Part shown: one piece after another, positions 1-6,781 of the stretch
How the letters are laid out: each line of letters opens with the position of its first letter
Numbering within the stretch: position 1 is the stretch's first letter
Source: Singulisphaera sp. GP187
GTDB lineage: Bacteria > Planctomycetota > Planctomycetia > Isosphaerales > Isosphaeraceae
Length of the DNA stretch: 64,000 nt
Direction of reading: 5' to 3'
NCBI RefSeq assembly: GCF_900129635.1
Contig: NZ_FSRB01000001.1
Span: 4,921,001 to 4,985,000 of the forward strand
Notes under the pieces: model-generated
The model's database searches: none
The model's input: only the letters and a program-made list of their open reading frames with translations
What the model was told of the DNA's origin: nothing
Made by a program: the position numbers and the translations under genes

Positions 1-1214
1 CGGTAGCCCCCGGTCCCCCCGTTGTGCCAGAGCGCCGTGGCGTCGTCGAGCGCGGACTCTTGCCAACCCAACCGCACCTTCCCGCCCGGCGGGAGGTAGC
101 CGGAGGCGAGCCCGGAGACTCCGAGGGAAATGAGCAGGGCCACGCCTGCCGGTGCCCACCCGAAGCCCGACCCCCACAGCAGCCAGCTCCCGGCCCACAC
201 CGCGAGCGCCGTCCAGACCCCCGACCAGAAGCCCTTCCACCCCTGAGCGACCAACACCGGCAGGATCAACGCGGCAAGGAACGTCCAGCGGCCGGGCGAG
301 ACCGGGGCGGCCCACTGGACCAGCAGCGACGCCGCCGCCAGCCCGACGGCCTGCACGATCCCGACCCCGATCCGCCGCCACCACGCGACCGGCCGGGGAG
401 CGTGGCAGGCGCGGAGAGCGGCCCCCGCCGGGCTGTCGGGCGGGCCGAGGTTCGCCCGCAGGAAGCTCACCATCTCGTCGGCAGTGGACCTCAGCGCCCC
501 GGCCCCGGCCAGCGTCGGGAGGTCCCAGTTGGCGGTTGGTTTCCCCATGGCGTCGTGGCCAGGGGCCAGCCGGGACGCCTGATCCTCAGACAGGGCTATC
601 GCGGTGTCGGTCAGGCCCAGAGGTCTGAGGATTCGCTCGGCCATCAGCTCGCCGTAGGGTAGCCCGGCCCGAAGCGAGAGCACGTGACCCAGCAGTCCTG
701 CCCCCAGGTTCGAATAGGCCGCCCCCGTGCCAGGCGGGAACCCTACTCTGGCCCCCTTCAGGTACTCGTACAGGTGGGACACCTGATAGTCGCGGTAGGG
801 GTTCTTCTGGTCTGTCACAGTGGGCCACAGGTTGCCCGGCAGTCGCGGCAGGGCCGACGTGTGCTCCGATAGATGGGCCAGCGTGATCGGCTCGCCGCGC
901 CGAGACGGCATCCGGACTTCCGGGGGCAGCAGTTCGGCCACCGGTTGGTCGATTCCGACCTCTCCGCGCCCGGACATCTCGGCCAAGAGCGCGGCGGAGA
1001 ACACCTTCGTGACCGAGCCGATCTCGAACACGGTCTGTCCGTCCGGCGTCCGGTCGTCGTCGCGGGCGATCTTCCCGTACCCGAGGACCAGCGACTCGTC
1101 CCCGGCGAGGAGGCCGACAGCGAGCCCGACGTTCCGCGTCGAGCGGACGTACTGACCCGCCACGTCGTCAACCTTCCTCCGGAGTGGCGAATCCGCCTGC
1201 TCGATCAGCCCCAC
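1..1214 (-). CDS. Serine hydrolase (class C beta-lactamase fold) with membrane segments, 3' end outside window
   Basis: An open minus-strand frame runs off the left edge, giving about 404 residues. It carries the SxxK nucleophile motif (IGSVTK, about residue 69), the tyrosine motif YSN (about residue 170) and a late HNGGTGGY motif equivalent to the KTG box, so it is a penicillin-binding/beta-lactamase-family serine hydrolase. Between YSN and HNGG lie several hydrophobic stretches (after WWRRIGVG) that look like transmembrane helices, an insertion seen in some bacterial relatives. The GTG start at 1214 is chosen because AAGGAG lies six bases upstream; an in-frame stop lies 10 codons further up. 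Substrate unknown. The IS630 remnant begins about 80 bp upstream, on the other strand. Confidence 0.8.
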   Translation of the reverse strand, partial: MGLIEQADSPLRRKVDDVAGQYVRSTRNVGLAVGLLAGDESLVLGYGKIARDDDRTPDGQTVFEIGSVTKVFSAALLAEMSGRGEVGIDQPVAELLPPEVRMPSRRGEPITLAHLSEHTSALPRLPGNLWPTVTDQKNPYRDYQVSHLYEYLKGARVGFPPGTGAAYSNLGAGLLGHVLSLRAGLPYGELMAERILRPLGLTDTAIALSEDQASRLAPGHDAMGKPTANWDLPTLAGAGALRSTADEMVSFLRANLGPPDSPAGAALRACHAPRPVAWWRRIGVGIVQAVGLAAASLLVQWAAPVSPGRWTFLAALILPVLVAQGWKGFWSGVWTALAVWAGSWLLWGSGFGWAPAGVALLISLGVSGLASGYLPPGGKVRLGWQESALDDATALWHNGGTGGY

Positions 1215-1343
1215 AACCAGCTCCTTCCTCGACGCCCTGGTCGGTCACGATACGCCCCAAGGCCGTGCACCGCGCGATCACAGTCCGATCTAGTGCCCCG
1301 TCCAGACTAAATTTCCGGGTTGTCAAGACGGTTGATTTTAGGG

Positions 1344-1371
1344 AACCTCCTTACCATCAAGGAGGTTGCCA
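1344..1371 (+). promoter_or_regulatory. Hairpin that buries the IS630 Shine-Dalgarno sequence
   Basis: A perfect 9-bp stem pairs AACCTCCTT (1344-1352) with AAGGAGGTT (1359-1367), which is a full-strength ribosome binding site placed just before the transposase ATG at 1371. Folding would hide the site, limiting translation. Protection of transposase start sites by RNA structure is known for other insertion sequences; its role here is inferred. Confidence 0.55.
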
Positions 1372-2263
1372 TGAACAAGTAGTATATCGTGCGGCTGACG
1401 GACGAGGAACGGGCGATTTGCGAAGCGACCATCAAGAAGGAAACGGGCAAGTCGGAGAAACTGCGGCGGGCGACGATCTTGCTCAAGGCCGACGCCGACG
1501 GGCCTGCGTGGGATGACGCCAAGATCAGCGAGACGGTCGGTTGCCGGACGCGGACGGTCGAGAACATTCGGCAAGCATTCGTCCTCGAGGGCTTCGAGGA
1601 GGCGTTGGCTCGGAAGCAACGGGCCACGCCACCGACGCCGAAATTGCTCGACGGCGTGGCTGAGGCGAAATTGATTGCGATGCGGTTGGGCAAGCCGCCC
1701 GCCGGCTTCGGCCATTGGACGCTACGGCTGCTGGCGGATCAACTGGTGGAACTGGAGATCGCGGCGTCGATCAGCCCGGAGACGGTTCGTCAGACGCTAA
1801 AAAAATGGGATGACCAAGCGGAAAATCGAATATTGGGTGATCCCTCCCGATGCGAACGGCGAGTTCGTCGCCAACATAGAGGAGGTGCTGGAGACGTACG
1901 AAAAAGCTTATGATCCCGACTGCCCGGTGGTGTGCATGGACGAGCAGCCGGTGCAACTGATCGGCGAGACGCGAGTGCCGATCCCGGCGACCAAGGAGCA
2001 TCCCGAGCGGGTCGATTACGAATACGAACGGAAAGGGACGGCTAGCATCTTTATGTTTGCCGAACCACTTTCCGGCTTCCGCCAAGCAACGGCCCGGCCG
2101 CGTCGCACCAAGGACGATTGGGCTCATGAAGTCGCCCATTTGCTGGACACCCGGTACGCGGGTGTCGCTCGGATCACGTTGGTCTGCGACAACTTGAACA
2201 CGCACACGAAGGGAGCGTTCTACGAAGCGTTCCCACCTGAGAAGGCCCGCGAGTATGTGCGGG
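1371..2263 (+). pseudogene. IS630-family transposase, broken
   Basis: The reading frame begins at ATG 1371 but meets TAG at codon 4 (ATG AAC AAG TAG); translation could resume at GTG 1389. The first part (to about 1800) is a helix-turn-helix region typical of IS630 (LTDEER, DAKISETVGCRTRTVENIRQ). At an A7 tract (1800-1806) the frame breaks and the catalytic half continues in another frame from KNGMTKRKIEYWVIPP, including CMDEQP and CDNLNTH, the first two DDE positions. The 3' end with the last acidic residue is missing: the gene stops at a repeat at 2264 next to the IS4 insertion. The A tract could permit transcriptional slippage, as in some IS630 elements, but the stop codon and 3' truncation say decay. 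The left end of the element is probably near the TA at 1291. Confidence 0.85.
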
Positions 2264-2281
2264 GGCGAATAAAGGGGGACA
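2264..2281 (+). repeat. Left part of a 36-bp repeat interrupted by the IS4 element
   Basis: GGCGAATAAAG followed by GGGGACA; the repeat resumes at 4082-4107 after the IS4 insertion. The whole unit recurs inverted at 6091-6127. The heptamer GGGGACA occurs on both sides of the IS4 element (2275-2281 and 4082-4088), consistent with a target duplication. Confidence 0.6.
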
Positions 2282-2437
2282 ATGCAATAGTGTTCGGCAC
2301 GAAATTTGCGCCATCTCCACCCAGGCCAATCTTGCCCTCAAGGGCCGAAAACGGGGATTTCGCAAGGACTTTCGGCACAGAATTTGCGCCTTCTCCACTC
2401 AAGTGCATCTTGCCGTCATTTTGGCAGGGCCTTGGGA

Positions 2438-3664
2438 ATGGCAAAACGCTCAGCAAAACCTCTGAAACCCCGAGATATCCAGGGGTTGAAGTACGTCGAG
2501 CGGTTACTGCCGCTGCTCGACCAACTCCACGATGTCGGCTGCCAACGCGACAGGTCCGGTAATCGCAGCCTGCATTACGATCAGTATTGCATGCTCGTCT
2601 TACTCTTCCTCTTCAACCCAGTCCTCCGTTCCTTGCGCTCCTTGCAACAGGCGAGCACACTCAACAACGTGCAGCGCAAGCTCGGCTGCGCCCGGGCCTC
2701 GTTGGGGTCGCTCTCCGAGGCCGTCGAGGTCTTCGAACCCGAGCGGCTGCGCGGCATCATCGAGTCCCTCGCCGCCGAAGTGAAGCCCGTCCGCGACGTG
2801 CGCGGCGGCCACCTCGCCCATGCCCTGACGGCCGTCGATGGCAGCGTGGTCAAGACGCTCAAGACCATCGCCGAGGCCGCCTTCATGAACGACAAGAACG
2901 GCGGCTCTCACAGCGGCTGGCGACTCCACACCCACTTCGCCATCGACCGCCACGTCCCCACCCGGATCGAGGTCAGCGCCGCTGCCAACAGTGGCCATAA
3001 CGACGAGAAGAACCGACTCCGCGCCGCCTTGCAGTCCGACCACTGCTACGTCCTGGACCGTTGGTATGCCCAGTTCACCCTCTGGAACGACATCGTGGCC
3101 GCGGGGAGCAGCTATGTTTGCCGCATCCGCGACAACAGCAACCTCAATGCGGTCATCGAAGAGCGCCCGGTCTCGGCGACAGCCGCGGCTGCCGACGTCC
3201 TCCGCGACTTCATCGTGGACCTCGGCGCCGCCAAGAAGCCCGACGAGCGGCCGGCCCATCGGGTGCGGGTGATTCTGGTGAAAACGACGCCCCACACCAA
3301 GCGTGGGGGCCGCAAAGGGGGCACGGCCGGTCCTCCCAGCGACGGCGTGCTGCGGATCGCCACGAACCTCCTGGATGTTCCCGCCGAGGTGATCGCTGAC
3401 ATCTACCGACACAGGTGGACAATTGAACTCTTCTTTAGATTTTTCAAGCACGTGCTCGGCTGTCGCCACCTGCTGAGTACGCATCCCAAGGGGATCGAGA
3501 TCCAGGCGTACTGCGCGATCATCGCGTGTCTGCTGATCAGCCTGTGGACGGGCCGCAAGCCGACGCTCCGGTCTTACGAGATGATCTGTCTGTACTTCGC
3601 AGGCTGGGCGAGCCTTGAGGAACTCTTGGACCATATTAGTAAATTAAAATCTGAAGAGACGTAG
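2438..3664 (+). CDS. IS4-family transposase
   Basis: 408 residues starting at ATG 2438; the frame is open further upstream, but that part overlaps the terminal repeat. The RNase H-like DDE signature is visible: DGSVVKTL (first Asp), VLDRWYAQF (second Asp) and the family signature YRHRWTIELFFRFFK, matching Y-x2-R-x3-E-x6-K, with the catalytic Glu and the downstream Lys. All catalytic positions are present and the frame is intact, so it may be active. It cuts and rejoins the ends of its own element. Confidence 0.9.
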   Translation: MAKRSAKPLKPRDIQGLKYVERLLPLLDQLHDVGCQRDRSGNRSLHYDQYCMLVLLFLFNPVLRSLRSLQQASTLNNVQRKLGCARASLGSLSEAVEVFEPERLRGIIESLAAEVKPVRDVRGGHLAHALTAVDGSVVKTLKTIAEAAFMNDKNGGSHSGWRLHTHFAIDRHVPTRIEVSAAANSGHNDEKNRLRAALQSDHCYVLDRWYAQFTLWNDIVAAGSSYVCRIRDNSNLNAVIEERPVSATAAAADVLRDFIVDLGAAKKPDERPAHRVRVILVKTTPHTKRGGRKGGTAGPPSDGVLRIATNLLDVPAEVIADIYRHRWTIELFFRFFKHVLGCRHLLSTHPKGIEIQAYCAIIACLLISLWTGRKPTLRSYEMICLYFAGWASLEELLDHISKLKSEET

Positions 3665-3814
3665 TGCCCGCGGCTCGACTCCCAAGTCCGCGGTGTTCGC
3701 TGCTGCGCGGTGGTTTGTAGTTCACCCGAGTCGTCGGCTCGCCCCAGGTCACCGAGAACGTCCCGCACGCCTCTGCGGGGCGGCCGTGTCGGCCAGGCTT
3801 CCTCGCTTCAGGAA

Positions 3815-3919
3815 GACAGGGAGCTCACGCTCCCCGCTCGCCTGGGAGGCGAGCATGCGCTGGCCTGGTGGCTGGTTTCGCTTGTGCGAAAGGCAAGTGG
3901 GGAGCGTGAGCTCCCTGTC
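3815..3919. repeat. REP-like inverted repeat in the IS4 non-coding tail
   Basis: Twenty-one-base arms at 3815-3835 and 3899-3919 are perfect complements. Each arm contains the small palindrome GGGAGCTCACGCTCCC, and a further hairpin (GCTCGCCTGGGAGGCGAGC, 3836-3854) sits in the loop. The 3665-4066 stretch holds no convincing gene; the hairpins look like REP-type DNA or a transcription terminator carried by the element. Confidence 0.55.
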
Positions 3920-4081
3920 CCTCCCCCAGCAAAGCCGAAAGCTCGTGCCCACTGGGGCCGCAGGTCCCCCGCCCGCCCCACAGGGTCGTGTGAAACGCTC
4001 TGAGGGGGAGTTCCCCGGGTTGCCGGCTTGCCGTTGCTCGGATCGCCCCCCCCCACAGCAAACGGAGTGCCGAACACTATT

Positions 4082-4127
4082 GGGGACATAGCGATTATCG
4101 ACAGTTGCCGATAATCGCTATGTCCCC
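4082..4127. repeat. 46-bp palindrome at the IS4/IS110 junction
   Basis: Perfect 19-bp arms GGGGACATAGCGATTATCG (4082-4100) and its complement (4109-4127) around the loop ACAGTTGC. The right arm recurs at 6098-6116 on the other side of the IS110 gene. It resembles either fused transposon ends or a MITE. Confidence 0.6.
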
Positions 4128-4234
4128 CTGGTATGTAGCAAATCAGAGAGAATAACTCTTAACTCTCTGGCTCATAAAGACTTCCATAGTAGGAGTGGGA
4201 TTTCTTCCCGGTCCTTTCTTGGAGGTCCATTCGC

Positions 4235-5800
4235 ATGGCAACTCGCACTGCTTCCAGGCGGCATCGTCGCTCCCACGAGATTCAGAAGCCTACGGGAACC
4301 TTGCATCCCCGAGTGCAAGCCGTGGGCCCAGAACGGTTTGGGATCGTCAGCATCGATTGCGCCAAGGCACGATCCAAGTTCCTGCTGGCCGATTTCTATG
4401 GGACGGTCCTGCTCCCTCCCACGGTCATCAACCACGATCGCGGGGGGTTCGAGGCAGCGATTCATGCGGTCCACGCGGCGGCTCAGCGGCTTCGGCTCGG
4501 GGTGGTGATCGTCGTGGTCGAACGCACGGGGCGGTTTCACCTGCCGGTCCAGGCCGCGTTCCAGGCGGCTGGCTTTGAGGTCCGGATCGTCCATCCCTTC
4601 GCCACCAAGCAATTTCGCCAGCCCGCCGATCCCGGCAATAAAACCGATGACACCGACCTCTCCGCCATCCATCGCGCGGCGGTCAACGGTTTCGGACTCC
4701 TCGAGCACGAACCCGACCCCCTCTACGCTGACCTCCAACTCCTGGCTCGTCATCGCCGCGATCTTGTCACCAAGAACGTCACACTTCGAAACCAAATTCA
4801 CGACCATTTTCAATTGATCATGCCAGGGTTTAGTGCGGTCATTGATCCGTTTGACAGCCCACTGCCGCTCTGGATCGTCAAGAACTTGCAATCGGCCGAC
4901 GCGATTCTCGAGGTCGGTGTCCTCGGGCTCCTCAGGCGGCTTCGTGAGGCGGGATTCCATCCGCATCTGAAGACCGTCGAGAAGATCGTCGCCTGGTCCA
5001 AGGCGGCTCCCGCACAACATTCGCAATCGCCAAGTCATCTGCGGTTGCTCATGTCACTTGATGGAGATCGGATGACCAAGCTTGAGGCCATCCGGACCGT
5101 CGAAGGGGATCTCGCCGGGTTCCTGGCTCGCACCCCCTACGTGCTGTTGCTGGGAATTCCGGGGATCAACGTGGCGACCGCCGCCGAGTTCGCTGGCGAG
5201 ATGGGGCCGATCGGCCGTTATCCCAAAGCCCGTTCGATCACCGGCCGCGCCGGGCTGTTTCCCTCGCGGTATCAAAGCGACACCGTCGACCGGAGCAACG
5301 GGGCGTTGGTGCGCCGCGGCAATCACTCGCTCCGCGAAGTGATCCTCCGGATCGCCGACAATTTGATCACATGTAATGATTATTTCAGGATCCAAGCCGC
5401 CAAGTGGCGATTGAGTGGCAAGGATCCGCGCGACATCCATGTCAAGGTCGGCGGCCGATTCTGCCGGATCGCCTACCAGATGGTGGCGGGGCAATCGGTC
5501 TACCGCCACCCGAGCTGTCAGCATCGGCATTATGTTCTTGAAAAACTGATCAAATTTTTGAACGAACACAATGTTGATTGTGCACGTACTATGTTGATCT
5601 TGGATTCGGCGGTGTGCCAGCTTCCCCGATCGGAGCATCGGTCGGAGGCGGTCCCGCTGACCGAGGAACTGTCGCGGCCCCGGTCGAAGCGGGGAACCGG
5701 TCCGCAACTTTTGGGCGAGATTCTCCCCGCGGTCTTGGCGAAGCTGGGGGTGAATTTGCTACCATCGAGCGTGTCAGGGGAGCCTGATCCCACAGAGTGA
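4235..5800 (+). CDS. IS110-family transposase (DEDD recombinase)
   Basis: 521 residues, longer than the usual 300-450 for the family. The N-terminal RuvC-like DEDD domain shows SIDCAKARSKF (Asp), VVVERTGRFH (Glu) and NKTDDTDLSAI (two Asp). The C-terminal Transposase_20 domain begins near LLGIPGINVATAAEFAGEMG, a helix-hairpin-helix, and includes the serine region GLFPSRYQSDT. Start ATG 4235 follows GGAGG by about ten bases. Such enzymes act with an element-encoded bridge RNA to join element and target. About 110 residues beyond the usual C-terminus are of unknown role. The frame is intact. Confidence 0.9.
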   Translation: MATRTASRRHRRSHEIQKPTGTLHPRVQAVGPERFGIVSIDCAKARSKFLLADFYGTVLLPPTVINHDRGGFEAAIHAVHAAAQRLRLGVVIVVVERTGRFHLPVQAAFQAAGFEVRIVHPFATKQFRQPADPGNKTDDTDLSAIHRAAVNGFGLLEHEPDPLYADLQLLARHRRDLVTKNVTLRNQIHDHFQLIMPGFSAVIDPFDSPLPLWIVKNLQSADAILEVGVLGLLRRLREAGFHPHLKTVEKIVAWSKAAPAQHSQSPSHLRLLMSLDGDRMTKLEAIRTVEGDLAGFLARTPYVLLLGIPGINVATAAEFAGEMGPIGRYPKARSITGRAGLFPSRYQSDTVDRSNGALVRRGNHSLREVILRIADNLITCNDYFRIQAAKWRLSGKDPRDIHVKVGGRFCRIAYQMVAGQSVYRHPSCQHRHYVLEKLIKFLNEHNVDCARTMLILDSAVCQLPRSEHRSEAVPLTEELSRPRSKRGTGPQLLGEILPAVLAKLGVNLLPSSVSGEPDPTE

Positions 5801-6090
5801 CGACCCGGCCGAGGGACCGAATAACGTCGAATGTCCCCGTGGCGCAAAGCCGTGGTTAAAGCGTGGCGCTCTGTCCGATCACCAACGTCGGATCCGGCTG
5901 TGTGGGGTCACTCCCCTGATATTACCAGTGTGGCGAGCGTGATCTGCAGCGACAGAGATGGTCCATCGGCCCGCGGTTCGTCCCCGGAATCTGAACAAAC
6001 CGCCAGTATTCCTGGCCGGGACGGGGCCACTTCGTCCCCAGGCTGCCCGCCCTCGTTTTGACCGATTCCTACATGGCTGTCTTTATTCGC
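5801..6090 (+). ncRNA. Candidate bridge-RNA region of the IS110 element
   Basis: A 290-bp non-coding stretch directly after the transposase stop. IS110 elements of the IS1111 type carry their guide (bridge) RNA downstream of the gene, whereas IS110-type elements carry it upstream; here the longer non-coding end is downstream. Local dyads are visible (for example GTGGCGCAAAGCCGTGG and GGCGCTC around 5840-5875), but no fold was computed. The assignment rests on position and family knowledge only. Confidence 0.25.
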
Positions 6091-6127
6091 CAACTGTCGA
6101 TAATCGCTATGTCCCCCTTTATTCGCC
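6091..6127 (-). repeat. Inverted copy of the 36-bp repeat at 2264/4082
   Basis: Read on the minus strand it matches the left copy through the GGGGACATAGCGATTATCG block. It is flanked on both sides by the 11-mer CTTTATTCGCC (6081-6091 and 6117-6127 on the plus strand). The two inverted copies bracket the IS110 element and each abuts a truncated transposase gene. Confidence 0.6.
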
Positions 6128-6313
6128 CCGAAGTTCGGACACGAGTTCCTCGGCGGGCCCACCGACAAGCCGCCGCTCGACCTTGCGGGCATGCTCGTAA
6201 AGGGTTTCGCGGCTGCATCCGGCCTGTTCGGCTTGTTGAGTGACGGCACCGTGCTGCCCGGAAAGGACGGCTGCGGCATTGAGGATCCAGACGCGGGGCG
6301 ATAACTTGAACAT
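6119..6313 (-). pseudogene. Truncated transposase N-terminus (helix-turn-helix)
   Basis: Sixty-four residues starting MFKLSPRVWILNAAAVL and containing AEQAGCSRETLYEHARK, a DNA-binding helix-turn-helix as found at the start of transposases. The frame ends at a TAA formed inside the repeat at 6117-6127, so the catalytic part is lost. An imperfect inverted repeat around 6313-6367 (GGGAGGCC/GGCCTCCC) lies just upstream of its start. The family cannot be named from this fragment. Confidence 0.5.
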
Positions 6314-6781
6314 GGGAGGCCCTTCCGTGATGGTGATACCCGTGGTCAGATGTCATCTCACCACGGCGGGGCCTCCCGATCCACTCAATCTGTCAACCCG
6401 CTCGCCCACCATTTCTGGCGAAATGAGACAATGCCCACCCGGGGAGACGGCCTCGTTCGGACGCTGGACGCATGCACTCAAGAGTCGGCGGAAAAATGCG
6501 AGAGACTCGGAGCGAGATGTGGGATTGTATATGAATACACGACCACACCGCCGGGTGTCGAGAACCCGGATGCCGACCTGCGGCGGGAGCTGGTGCCAAT
6601 CTCCGCGACTCATCGGGATCGGTTTTTCATCGACATGCTCATGGTCAATGCCTTGCTCACGGCTTCAGTTCTTCCGCTTCGGCTCCTCAACTTGGTACAA
6701 TTCACATCTCTCTAAGCCGACCCCGCGAGCGCCCGGCAGGCGACTCACCGGGGCCTCCAATGCCCTCGAAGGTCCCCGACG
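6314..6781. other. Intergenic region upstream of the WD40 gene
   Basis: Holds the imperfect inverted repeat GGGAGGCCC.../...GGGCCTCCC at about 6316-6386, likely the end of the broken transposase element. A 121-codon open frame (6350-6715, plus) has no recognisable domain and was not accepted. No clear promoter was seen. Confidence 0.4.

Larger units (their letters stand above)
2282..4081 (+). mobile_element. IS4-family insertion sequence, about 1.8 kb
   Basis: Bounded by a 16-bp inverted repeat: CAATAGTGTTCGGCAC at 2285-2300 and its exact complement at 4067-4082. GGGGACA flanks both ends. The element carries one transposase gene, then about 400 bp of non-coding DNA with strong hairpins. Inside the left end a second motif close to the repeat (TTCGGCACAGAATTTGCGCC, near 2373) repeats the sequence just inside the left end. 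The exact outer base is uncertain by a few nucleotides. Confidence 0.75.
4128..6091 (+). mobile_element. IS110-family element (approximate limits)
   Basis: Contains one IS110 transposase gene, about 105 bp of upstream non-coding DNA with an AGAGAG/CTCTCT hairpin (near 4136-4160), and about 290 bp of non-coding DNA downstream. A 21-bp direct repeat lies at 4109-4129 and 6098-6118. IS110 elements normally make no classic target duplications, so the repeats probably belong to the surrounding older element; the exact ends are not determined. Confidence 0.5.

Noticed and set aside
6350..6715. 121-codon plus-strand frame upstream of the WD40 gene
   Set aside because: No domain, no good ribosome site, and it overlaps the inverted-repeat end of a broken transposon.
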